The notes under the pieces were generated by a model. That model ran no database searches. It was not told where the DNA came from and was given only the letters and a program-made list of their open reading frames with translations. From Halobacteriales archaeon SW_9_67_25 (GTDB taxonomy: Archaea; Halobacteriota; Halobacteria; Halobacteriales; Haloarculaceae), in contig PXSU01000022.1 of assembly GCA_003022745.1 (NCBI GenBank), positions 1 to 5,118 on the forward strand: 5,118 bases of DNA, in the 5' to 3' direction. The position numbers and the translations under genes were made by a program. Positions 1 to 5,118 of the stretch are shown piece after piece. Position 1 is the stretch's first letter; each line of letters opens with the position of its first letter.

Positions 1-238
1 CATGGAGGCACGAGTGCTCAAGGAGGCGAGTGAGTCCCCAGTGGACCACGCGAGTAGTTTCGGGCTGTGGCTGGTGAACTGGCTGGTGACCGAGATGGGT
101 GGCGAGGTTGCTGTCGACGTTGAGGATGGGACGACCGTGACGATCGCGCTCCAGGGGAGTCACCGTGATGACGCCGCGCGCGGCGGTACCGTGGCCGAGG
201 CCGCGCTGGGCGATGACCCAGACTCATGGGACTGGTGA
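1..238 (+). CDS. C-terminal end of a sensor histidine kinase (5' end outside window)
   Basis: This is the last 78 codons of a histidine kinase, read from base 2, with the gene beginning before the window. The recognisable part is the end of the HATPase_c ATP-binding domain. DHASSFGLWLVNWLVTEMGG (visible residues 15-34) is the G-box and following helix typical of haloarchaeal PAS-type kinases, and VDVEDGTTVTIAL is the closing beta strands. The family would autophosphorylate a His in a DHp domain, which is not visible here, and pass phosphate to a response regulator. The G-box looks degenerate: haloarchaeal kinases usually read HGSGLGLW, while this one reads HASSFGLW, so two glycines are replaced. 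About 27 acidic residues follow the domain and end in DSWDW. The ATG at base 2 lies inside the domain and is not the true start. I am confident of the family; sensory input and partner are not visible. Confidence 0.82.
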   Translation, partial: MEARVLKEASESPVDHASSFGLWLVNWLVTEMGGEVAVDVEDGTTVTIALQGSHRDDAARGGTVAEAALGDDPDSWDW

Positions 239-304
239 CGGAGTTCAAAGACCTGGTTTGAGGGTCTGTGGTTGGGTGGAAGCTGATCACTACGGCAGGA
301 AAGT

Positions 305-354
305 GTCTTACCAAACAATCGCAAAGGTTTAGAACTGGATTTGTTAGGTAAGAC
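305..354. repeat. 14-bp inverted repeat, 13/14 matched, 22-nt spacer
   Basis: The left arm GTCTTACCAAACAA (305-318) and right arm TTGTTAGGTAAGAC (341-354) are inverted copies with one mismatched position (313 against 346). The spacer is 319-340. The element lies 67 nt after the kinase stop and about 150 nt before the mdh promoter, in an AT-richer stretch than the genes around it. It could be a structured 3' end for the kinase mRNA, a pair of operator half-sites, or a remnant of a small element. No T-run follows, which argues against a simple terminator. The repeat itself is read directly; the role is unknown. Confidence 0.75.
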
Positions 355-449
355 GACCTGACGAGTGAATCTCGACCGCTGGTGACGAGCGTCCGTCCAT
401 CGTCCAGTAAGGTATTCCCGTCTACCCGAGAAGGATAGCACAGACACGA

Positions 450-474
450 CCGTTCTCAAGTTAGCCTAGAACGG
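450..474. repeat. 7-bp perfect inverted repeat upstream of the mdh promoter
   Basis: CCGTTCT (450-456) and AGAACGG (468-474) are perfect inverted copies around an 11-nt spacer. The dyad ends 26 nt before the TATA-like box of mdh, a place where haloarchaeal regulators can bind, so an operator is possible. It could equally be a chance hairpin. Apart from this, the 305-354 repeat and the promoter, I see nothing further in 239-530. Confidence 0.4.
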
Positions 475-498
475 ATGGGCGGCAACCCACTTCCGACA

Positions 499-531
499 TG
501 TTTAACGGCTATCGCGGGGGTCTTCTACGCA
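499..531 (+). promoter_or_regulatory. Putative leaderless promoter of mdh
   Basis: A TATA-like TTTAAC lies at 501-506, centred about 28 nt before the ATG at 531. This is the spacing expected when transcription starts at or beside the start codon. No Shine-Dalgarno lies before the ATG (the 5' flank reads GGGGGTCTTCTACGC). Together these favour a leaderless transcript and support 531 over the in-frame ATG at 498. That upstream ATG would place the TATA box inside the coding sequence. Confidence 0.55.
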
Positions 532-1380
532 TGACGAAGGTAAGCGTCATCGGAGCGGCAGGGACAGTCGGTGCGGCAGCAAGCTACAGCATCGCACTCG
601 AGGGACTGGCCGACGAACTCGTCTTCGTCGACATCCCCGAGAAGGAAGACGAGACGGTCGGGCAGGCCGAGGACGTCAACCGACGTGGTCGTCATCACGG
701 CGGGCATCCCGCGCCAGCCCGGCCAGACGCGCATCGACCTCGCGGACGACAACGCGCCCATCATGGAGGACATCCAGTCCTCCCTGGACGAGCACACCGA
801 CGAGTACGTCTCCATCACCACCTCGAACCCGGTCGACCTGCTGAACCGCCACCTCTACGAGCAGGGTGACCGGTCCCGCGAGCAGGTCATCGGCTTCGGG
901 GGCCGTCTCGATTCCGCGCGTTTCCGGCACGTCCTCGCCGAACGCCTCGACGCCCCCGTCGAGAACGTCGAGGCCACCATCCTCGGCGAACACGGCGACG
1001 CGCAGGTCCCCGTCTTCTCGAAGGTCCGCGTCGACGGTGCCGATCCCGACTTTTCGGCCGACGAGAAGGAGGAGATCCTCGCGGACCTCCAGAAGTCCGC
1101 GATGGACGTCATCGAGCGCAAGGGCGCGACCGAGTGGGGGCCGGGCCGCGGGGTCGCACACATAGTCGAGGCCGTACTGGAAGACACCGGCGAGGTCCTC
1201 CCCGCTTCGGTGAAACTGGACGGGGAGTTCGGCCACGAGGACGTCGCCTTCGGCGTCCCGGTCAAACTCGGCGCCGACGGCGTCGAGGAGATAATCGAGT
1301 GGGGTCTGGAAGAGTTCGAGCGAGAACAGATGCAAGAGGCGGCGGACAAACTCTCCGAACAGTACGACAAGATCGCCTAA
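531..1380 (+). pseudogene. mdh: Malate dehydrogenase, disrupted by an apparent 65-nt deletion and frameshift
   Basis: NAD-dependent malate dehydrogenase (LDH-like MDH family) interconverts malate and oxaloacetate in the cytoplasmic TCA cycle. From 531 the frame reads the Rossmann start with [10 protein letters not shown] (dinucleotide loop) and VFVDIP (the Asp that binds NAD ribose), up to residue 50 (QAEDVN, ending at 680). It then runs out of register and stops at 867-869, giving only 112 residues. In the next frame, from 682, the protein resumes with [17 protein letters not shown] (mobile-loop substrate arginines), then [22 protein letters not shown], and [11 protein letters not shown] with the catalytic His at 991-993, to the natural end EQYDKIA. 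Against the 304-residue Haloarcula enzyme (recalled), residues 51-72 are missing. The sum 50 + 22 + 232 gives exactly 304. No other lesion is visible and codon use is normal, so the event is recent or is a sequence error. The identity is near certain; whether the cell really lacks the enzyme is open. Confidence 0.93.
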
Positions 1381-1381
1381 C

Positions 1382-1412
1382 GTGGCTCCTCCGAATCGAC
1401 GCACGGAGCCAC
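1382..1412 (+). terminator. Candidate mdh terminator hairpin
   Basis: GTGGCTCC (1382-1389) and GGAGCCAC (1405-1412) form a perfect 8-bp stem with a 15-nt loop, beginning one base after the mdh stop codon. The position fits a 3'-end structure for mdh. There is no oligo-T tract directly after it, and archaeal termination relies mainly on T-runs, so it may instead protect the mRNA end. Confidence 0.45.
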
Positions 1413-1415
1413 AGT

Positions 1416-1437
1416 AGCTCAAACGGCCGTTTGAACT
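1416..1437. promoter_or_regulatory. Perfect 16-bp palindrome within a 22-bp dyad; candidate operator
   Basis: TCAAACGGCCGTTTGA (1419-1434) is a perfect palindrome. Adding the flanks AGC before and ACT after gives a 22-bp dyad with a single mismatched pair (1418/1435). It ends 10 nt before the TATA-like box that serves the two-gene operon at 1477. This is where a dimeric regulator could touch or block the BRE/TATA region. As RNA it would fold into a 6-bp stem with a GGCC loop, so a second terminator for mdh is the alternative reading. Confidence 0.5.
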
Positions 1438-1447
1438 TGCGTGAGAG

Positions 1448-1477
1448 TATTTAGGGTGGCGTGCGTCGACCCGACCA
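1448..1477 (+). promoter_or_regulatory. Putative leaderless promoter of the membrane protein/oxidoreductase operon
   Basis: TATTTA (1448-1453) is centred about 26 nt before the ATG at 1477, and no Shine-Dalgarno precedes that ATG. This arrangement is typical of leaderless haloarchaeal transcripts. It also argues against the in-frame GTG at 1441, which lies upstream of the TATA box. Confidence 0.6.
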
Positions 1478-1695
1478 TGTCCCGGTCAACTGTCACCCTC
1501 CCCACGCCTCCGGACTCCCGGACCCCGAGACAGGTCCTCGAACCACTGGGATTCTGGGCAGCGGTAGTCCTCCCGCTCGGGTACCTCCCGCTGTTGTACG
1601 GTGGACTGACAGACGGACAGGCCACACTATTCCTGGGTCTGCTCGCGCTGAACGTCGTCTGTCTCGTCCTGGGACGGGAGTACCGGCGCGGATGA
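1477..1695 (+). CDS. Small two-helix membrane protein, unknown function
   Basis: This 72-residue protein has a short polar, Pro/Thr/Arg-containing N-terminus (residues 1-22). A first hydrophobic segment follows at about residues 25-42 (GFWAAVVLPLGYLPLLYGGL). After a short loop (TDGQ) comes a second segment at about 50-66 (TLFLGLLALNVVCLVLG), then a basic tail REYRRG. It probably forms a helical hairpin with both ends in the cytoplasm, judged by the positive charges at both termini. I do not recognise a named family. The start at 1477 is chosen from the promoter spacing. The stop overlaps the next gene's ATG as ATGA (1692-1695), so the two genes are likely cotranscribed and translationally coupled. 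That suggests, without proving, that it works with the following oxidoreductase, for example as a membrane anchor or an electron-transfer contact. Confidence 0.72.
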   Translation: MSRSTVTLPTPPDSRTPRQVLEPLGFWAAVVLPLGYLPLLYGGLTDGQATLFLGLLALNVVCLVLGREYRRG

Positions 1696-3098
1696 CCCCG
1701 GCGGACCCGAACCAGTCCCGTGACGGAGCACTCGAGAACCTCGCACAGCGACTCCGGGGCGACCTGCTGTGGCCCGGCGATCCCGGCTACGACGACGCCC
1801 GCCGGGTCTGGAACGCGCGGGTCGACCGCGAACCAGCGGCCATCGCCCGGTGTACCGGTGTGGCCGACGTCGTCGCCGGCGTCGAGGCTGCCCGCGAGAG
1901 CGACCTCCCGTTGTCGGTCAAGGGCGGCGGCCACCACGTTTCCGGCGCGGCGGTCTGTGACGACGGCCTGACACTGGACCTCTCGCCGATGGACTGGGTT
2001 CGTGTCGACCCCGACACACGGACGGCCCGGGTCGGTGCCGGCGCGACGTGGGGCAACGTCGACCACGAGACGCAGGCGTTCGGTCTCGCGGTTCCGGGCG
2101 GACAGGACCCGAACATCGGCGTCGCTGGCCTCACGCTCGGCGGCGGCGTGGGCTGGCTCAGCCCCAAGTATGGCCTGACCTGCGACAACCTCCTGTCTGC
2201 CGATATGGTCACCGTCGACGGCGACCTGGTCCGTGCGAGCGCGGACGAGAACTCCGACCTCTTCTGGGCACTCCGCGGTGGCGGCGGCAACTTCGGTGTC
2301 GTCACCTCCTTCGAGTTCCAGCTCCACGGGGTCGGCCCCGAGGTCTTCGCGGGGACGCTCGTCTACCCCGGCGAGGACCTCCCCGCGGTCGCACGCCGGT
2401 ACCGCGAGTTCATCGAGACCGCACCCCGGGAGGTACGGCTGCTGTTCGGAAGTATGGTCCTGCCCGACGCGTCGGTGTATCCGGAGTCGGTCCGGGAGGA
2501 ACGGGCCGCGATGCTCATCTGTTTTTACGCCGGCGCGCCCGAGGAAGGTAGGGAGGTCCTGGCGCCGCTTCGAGAGGCTGGCGAGCCACTCATGGACAGC
2601 CTGCGCGGGCGGCCCTACAAGTCCTTCCAGCGTGCCGGGGCCACCGAGGGCTCGATGCGGACCTACCTTCACAGCCAGTACCTCGCGACGCTCCCGGAGG
2701 AAGCCATTGAGACCGTCCAGGAGTACGCCGAGGACGCTCCTTCGGCGGGCGCGACAGTGTTCGTCTCGCCGTGGGTCGGCGCGGAGACGGACCCGGCGAC
2801 CGACGCGACGGCCTATCCCCACCGCAACCCGGCCCACCACCTCCTCGTCGAGGCGCGGTGGACCGACCCCGCACGAGACGACGAGCACGAGGCGTGGGTC
2901 CGGGAGTTCCACCGGGCACTCCGGCCGTACACGACCGGCGACGTCGAGATGAACTTCCTCACCGCCGACGAAACGGGGGAACGCGTCCGGGCAGCCTACG
3001 GCGGGAACTACGACCGGCTGGCCCCCGTCAAACGCGAGTGGGACCCGGACGGTCTGTTCTCGCACACGGGGACCGACCACCCCGACGGGTGGGACTGA
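1692..3098 (+). CDS. FAD-dependent oxidoreductase, PCMH/berberine bridge enzyme-like
   Basis: This 468-residue flavoprotein belongs to the VAO/PCMH superfamily, of normal length for bacterial and archaeal members such as 6-hydroxynicotine oxidase. The N-terminal FAD-binding domain (about residues 45-215) contains SVKGGGHHVSG (75-85), where His81 is the expected site of 8-alpha-histidyl FAD attachment. It also has IGVAGLTLGGGVGWLSPKYG (142-161), LLSADMVTVDG and FWALRGGGGNFGVVTSFEF (191-209). A substrate domain follows, then a BBE-type C-terminal segment NYDRLAPVKREWDPDGLF (439-456). The Cys that gives bicovalent flavin in berberine bridge enzymes appears absent (PGGQDPNIG, 135-143), so the flavin is probably singly linked. 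Family members oxidise alcohols, amines or sugars; the substrate here cannot be told. No signal peptide is seen, so it is probably cytoplasmic. The start at ATG 1692 overlaps the upstream stop. Only a weak GGGAG lies 11 nt before it, which fits translational coupling. The frame is open further upstream (to 1461), but that region encodes the small membrane protein in another frame. Confidence 0.9.
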   Translation: MTPADPNQSRDGALENLAQRLRGDLLWPGDPGYDDARRVWNARVDREPAAIARCTGVADVVAGVEAARESDLPLSVKGGGHHVSGAAVCDDGLTLDLSPMDWVRVDPDTRTARVGAGATWGNVDHETQAFGLAVPGGQDPNIGVAGLTLGGGVGWLSPKYGLTCDNLLSADMVTVDGDLVRASADENSDLFWALRGGGGNFGVVTSFEFQLHGVGPEVFAGTLVYPGEDLPAVARRYREFIETAPREVRLLFGSMVLPDASVYPESVREERAAMLICFYAGAPEEGREVLAPLREAGEPLMDSLRGRPYKSFQRAGATEGSMRTYLHSQYLATLPEEAIETVQEYAEDAPSAGATVFVSPWVGAETDPATDATAYPHRNPAHHLLVEARWTDPARDDEHEAWVREFHRALRPYTTGDVEMNFLTADETGERVRAAYGGNYDRLAPVKREWDPDGLFSHTGTDHPDGWD

Positions 3099-3125
3099 TA
3101 CGGATTCTGTAGTTCATTACTGAAC

Positions 3126-3172
3126 CGACCGCAGTACGGCGTTCGGTCGAATGAAAGGGGCCGGGGGCTTTC
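3126..3172. terminator. Candidate hairpins between convergent genes
   Basis: The 125-nt gap between the convergent oxidoreductase and sarcosine-oxidase-like genes holds two short dyads. CGACCG (3126-3131) pairs with CGGTCG (3144-3149). GAAAG (3153-3157) pairs with CTTTC (3168-3172) around a G/C-rich loop. Either could help end the + strand transcript. Both stems are short, so this is a position-led call. Confidence 0.35.
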
Positions 3173-3200
3173 TTGCCGGTGGCTGGGGTCAAGGTACCTC

Positions 3201-3213
3201 AACAAATTAAGTT
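3201..3213 (-). terminator. AT-rich tract after the - strand oxidase; candidate terminator
   Basis: On the - strand this reads AACTTAATTTGTT, about 10-20 nt past the TAG stop (3224-3226) of the sarcosine-oxidase-like gene. T-rich tracts after the stop are the usual archaeal termination signal, and this is the most AT-rich spot between the two genes. The T-run is interrupted, so confidence is modest. Confidence 0.4.
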
Positions 3214-3223
3214 AGCACTGCCG

Positions 3224-4351
3224 CTACTCGAACCGCGACAGTTTGAAGGGGTCGTCCGGGTGGTCGGTTGTCCCATCGAGTGTGAGGTCGGCCAGTATCT
3301 CCCCGACGACTGCGGCGAACTTGAACCCGTGTCCGGAGAAGCCAGCACCGACGACGACGTTCGCGTGGTCGGGGTGGACATCGAGGATGAAGTCCCTGTC
3401 CGGGGTGTTGGTGTACATACAGGAAGCCAGTTGCATCGTCGGGCCCTCGGCCGAGGGGACGTGCTCGCGGACGAACTCGCGGAGGAGTGCCTCGTCCTCC
3501 TGGGTGGGTTCGCGACGGACCTGAATCGGCGGACCGGTCTCGCCCTGGTGGTGGTGTTTGCCGATCTTGAACCCGGGCACCCCGAAGGTCGGGAAGCCGT
3601 AGTAGTGACCCCCGGGGACGTCCGCGACGAACACCGGAAAGTTCTCGCGGGTGAACTGCGCGGGGTCGGCCGGCTGGAACCACCCGAGGACCTGGCGCTC
3701 GGGTTCGAGGTAGTCGGCCAGCGCCGGGAACAGTTGGCCAGTCCAGGCGCCGGCCGTGGTGACGAGCGTGTCGGCAGCATAGTCCCCCCGGTCGGTCATC
3801 ACCCGGACGCCCGACTCGCTGGCCTCCCAGTCGACGACCCGTTCGCGGGCCTGGACCCGGCCGCCCGCGGCGTGTGCTGCCTCGGTGTGTGCGACGATAC
3901 ACTGCTCGGAGTGGAGGAAGCCGCCGTCGGGCTGGTAGACCGCGCGGTACTCGTCGGGGACGTCGTATCCCCCGACCCTCTCGGTCAGGTCACGCCCGGT
4001 CAGGACCGTGTGATCGATGCCGTGGACGTCACAGGACTCCTTGGACCCGGCGAACACCTCGCCGTCGGGCGGCCCGATGTCCAGCGTCCCCGTGGGGTAG
4101 AACAGCTGATTCGCGTATCCCTCCTCAAGTTCTTTCCAGCGTTCGAGCGAACTGCGCACGAGGGGGACATAGGCCGGGTCCTCGAACTGCGGGAGCCGGA
4201 TGATGCGCGTCACCCCGTGGGAGGACCCCTCCGCGTGTGGAACGTCGAACCGCTCGATGCCGAGCACGTCCACCCCCCGCTCGGCGAGGTGGGAGACTGC
4301 CGCACTCCCCATGCCCCCGACGCCGAGTACGATGGTGTCGTAGGTGTCCAT
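3224..4351 (-). CDS. solA: Monomeric sarcosine oxidase / N-methyl-L-tryptophan oxidase family flavoenzyme
   Basis: This 375-residue FAD-dependent amine oxidase is close to the usual 370-390 of the MSOX/MTOX family. These enzymes oxidatively demethylate secondary amino acids such as sarcosine or N-methyltryptophan, releasing formaldehyde and hydrogen peroxide. The start MDTYDTIVLGVGGMGSAAVS is the dinucleotide-binding beta-alpha-beta unit, with GVGGMGS at residues 10-16 and Glu33 as the ribose ligand. GSSHGVTRIIR (42-52) supplies His45, Arg49 and Arg52, and GFKIGKHHHQG (260-270) supplies Lys262 (oxygen activation in MSOX) and His266. CMYTNTPDRDF (311-321) carries Cys311, the covalent FAD site. 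GAGFSGHGFKF (335-344) closes the FAD fold. All residues known to matter in Bacillus MSOX are present, so it should be active. ATG 4351 is preceded by GAGGTG at + strand 4363-4368, 11 nt away. The exact substrate is uncertain; sarcosine, N-methyltryptophan or pipecolate-like amines are all possible, and the symbol follows the family name only. Confidence 0.92.
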   Translation of the reverse strand: MDTYDTIVLGVGGMGSAAVSHLAERGVDVLGIERFDVPHAEGSSHGVTRIIRLPQFEDPAYVPLVRSSLERWKELEEGYANQLFYPTGTLDIGPPDGEVFAGSKESCDVHGIDHTVLTGRDLTERVGGYDVPDEYRAVYQPDGGFLHSEQCIVAHTEAAHAAGGRVQARERVVDWEASESGVRVMTDRGDYAADTLVTTAGAWTGQLFPALADYLEPERQVLGWFQPADPAQFTRENFPVFVADVPGGHYYGFPTFGVPGFKIGKHHHQGETGPPIQVRREPTQEDEALLREFVREHVPSAEGPTMQLASCMYTNTPDRDFILDVHPDHANVVVGAGFSGHGFKFAAVVGEILADLTLDGTTDHPDDPFKLSRFE

Positions 4352-4362
4352 ACCGGTCGATG

Positions 4363-4423
4363 CACCTCATGACTTGTTGTTGTATCGGAAACGAACGGAG
4401 AAACAACAGGTGTACGATATTTC
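4363..4423 (-). promoter_or_regulatory. Candidate promoter and ribosome binding site of the sarcosine-oxidase-like gene
   Basis: Two arrangements are possible. AAATATC on the - strand (+ coordinates 4417-4423) could be a TATA box, starting RNA near 4394. That gives a leader of about 42 nt carrying the Shine-Dalgarno GAGGTG (4363-4368), which matches the archaeal 16S 3' end. Alternatively ATACAA (4380-4385) would start RNA near 4356, almost at the ATG, leaving the GAGGTG unused. The first uses both signals and is preferred. An imperfectly placed inverted repeat, TGTTGTT/AACAACA (4375-4381 and 4402-4408), brackets the second box. Confidence 0.4.
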
Positions 4424-4530
4424 GGACGAGCAGAAGACTCCCTCCTACGGCGGCCGCTTCACGAGAAGACCCGGGAGCTGTCCGATTCGAGATGTGTACC
4501 GTGTTGCGAGAGGAACGGTTCGGGTCGGTG

Positions 4531-4547
4531 GACCGGAGCGGCCGGTC
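4531..4547 (-). terminator. GC hairpin overlapping the stop of the - strand hypothetical gene
   Basis: GACCGG (4531-4536) and CCGGTC (4542-4547) form a perfect 6-bp stem with a 5-nt loop. It overlaps the TGA stop (4546-4548) of the gene that ends here. With a one-base bulge the stem extends to GTG/CAC. It may mark the 3' end of that mRNA, but no T-run follows. Confidence 0.3.
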
Positions 4548-5118
4548 ACTTGTCGGCCCAGCGCTCGGGCACCTGGATGGTGTACTTGCCGTCCTCCTGG
4601 AGCGCGATGATGTACTCCTCGCGGTCGTACAGCTCCATGAGGTTCAGTTCGTACTGGCCGGGTTCGACCACCTTGATGGACTCGAACTGGTCGTTCAGTT
4701 CCTCGCGGAGCGTCCGGAGGTCGGGCCGGTCGCTGTCCGCGGGGTCGCCGGAGGGATCCGCCCGATGGACGGACTCGCTGTCGTCGTCGAGGACGGGCGT
4801 CGGGTGGTCGGTGACCGGAGCGTCCGCCGGGAGTTCCTCGGGCGAGACGACGTCGTTGCGCGCGCTGGCCTGAGCGGGATCTTCGGCCGGCCCGTCCGTC
4901 GGCCCCGGAGCAGGCTCGTCCGGCGTCTCCGTCGGGGGCGGGTCGGAACCGCGGTCGGCGGGTTCCGGGGAACCGCCGACGAGATCGCGAACGGCCGTCG
5001 CGGCGGACCCGACGGTGCGCGCGACCGAACTGTCGGCCGGCGACTCGGGGGGGTCGGGCGGCTCCGCGGCCGGCGCGTCCACGCCGTCGGCTCCCTCGGG
5101 GATGTACTGGAAGGTCGT
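4546..5118 (-). CDS. Hypothetical protein, C-terminal part (5' end outside window)
   Basis: The frame is open to the window edge, giving 190 visible residues; the GTG at 5082 is not needed as a start. The protein has three parts. TTFQYIPEGADG at the edge looks like the end of an ordered region. A long disordered, very acidic linker of Pro, Asp, Glu, Ser and Ala follows (about residues 13-130), containing one possible short helix, SVARTVGSAATAVRDLVGG (31-49). A compact, hydrophobic C-terminal domain closes it (about 132-190), starting with a charged helix LRTLREELNDQFESIKVV. Two likely beta strands, QYELNLMEL and EEYIIALQEDGKYTIQVP, come next. No membrane segment, signal peptide or catalytic motif is visible and I do not recognise the family. 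The layout, a linker tethering a small fold, resembles adaptor or interaction proteins, but that is inference. It lies 194 nt upstream of the sarcosine-oxidase-like gene on the same strand, which is too far for clear coupling. Confidence 0.7.
   Translation of the reverse strand, partial: TTFQYIPEGADGVDAPAAEPPDPPESPADSSVARTVGSAATAVRDLVGGSPEPADRGSDPPPTETPDEPAPGPTDGPAEDPAQASARNDVVSPEELPADAPVTDHPTPVLDDDSESVHRADPSGDPADSDRPDLRTLREELNDQFESIKVVEPGQYELNLMELYDREEYIIALQEDGKYTIQVPERWADK

Noticed and set aside
305..354. Insertion sequence or MITE ends
   Set aside because: The whole element is only 50 nt, has no flanking target duplication that I can find and no transposase nearby, so I kept it only as an inverted repeat.
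160..459. 99-codon - strand open frame across the kinase end and the intergenic region
   Set aside because: Ser/Arg/Pro-rich translation with no conserved pattern, overlapping a real gene end and a strong inverted repeat; not acidic like haloarchaeal proteins.
531..1380. Programmed frameshift in mdh
   Set aside because: Programmed shifts do not remove 22 conserved residues; the missing block shows a deletion, and no slippery sequence is seen at 675-685.
676..1422. 248-codon open frame on the - strand opposite mdh
   Set aside because: Shadow of the mdh coding sequence; composition follows mirrored codons and no family motif is visible.
1419..3080. 553-codon open frame on the - strand opposite the oxidoreductase
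   Set aside because: It mirrors the codons of a well-supported gene in high-GC DNA, is rich in Arg/Val/Gly without domain motifs, and spans the operon promoter and the membrane protein gene.
3173..4372. 399-codon open frame on the + strand opposite the sarcosine-oxidase-like gene
   Set aside because: Antisense shadow of a gene with a complete catalytic residue set; no recognisable motif of its own and no promoter.
4352..4545. Small gene in the gap between the two - strand genes
   Set aside because: No frame has both a plausible start and haloarchaeal composition; the stretch is better explained as promoter plus 3' end.

Overview
The window is high-GC chromosomal DNA from a haloarchaeon (class Halobacteria). 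The evidence is the acidic, lysine-poor proteins, the strong G/C bias at third codon positions, the TATA-like boxes about 26-28 nt before ATG starts that lack a Shine-Dalgarno (leaderless genes), and a malate dehydrogenase fragment that matches, from memory, the Haloarcula marismortui enzyme almost residue for residue. A member or close relative of Haloarculaceae is likely, but the genus cannot be fixed from this stretch.

Layout on the + strand: the 3' end of a sensor histidine kinase (1-238); a 292-nt intergenic region with two clear dyads (239-530); a malate dehydrogenase gene broken by an apparent 65-nt internal deletion (531-1380); a 96-nt spacer with a hairpin and a near-perfect 22-bp palindrome (1381-1476); then a two-gene operon of a 72-residue two-helix membrane protein (1477-1695) and a 468-residue FAD-dependent oxidoreductase of the PCMH/berberine-bridge-enzyme type (1692-3098), joined by an ATGA stop/start overlap. 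On the - strand, convergent with that operon, is a 375-residue monomeric sarcosine oxidase / N-methyltryptophan oxidase family flavoenzyme (3224-4351). Upstream of it on the same strand is the C-terminal part of an unrecognised protein with a long Pro/Asp/Glu-rich linker (4546-5118).

The genes do not form an obvious pathway. The kinase end and malate dehydrogenase are ordinary neighbours, one a sensory protein and the other a TCA-cycle enzyme. The two flavoprotein oxidases face each other and both carry the residue used for covalent flavin attachment (His in one, Cys in the other), but their substrates cannot be read from sequence.

The strongest observation is the disrupted mdh. The two reading frames join at position 680/681, exactly 22 codons are missing, and replacing 65 nt would restore a 304-residue protein. 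This is either a real recent lesion or an assembly error. I see no mobile element, CRISPR array, RNA gene or convincing new defence or biosynthetic system here.
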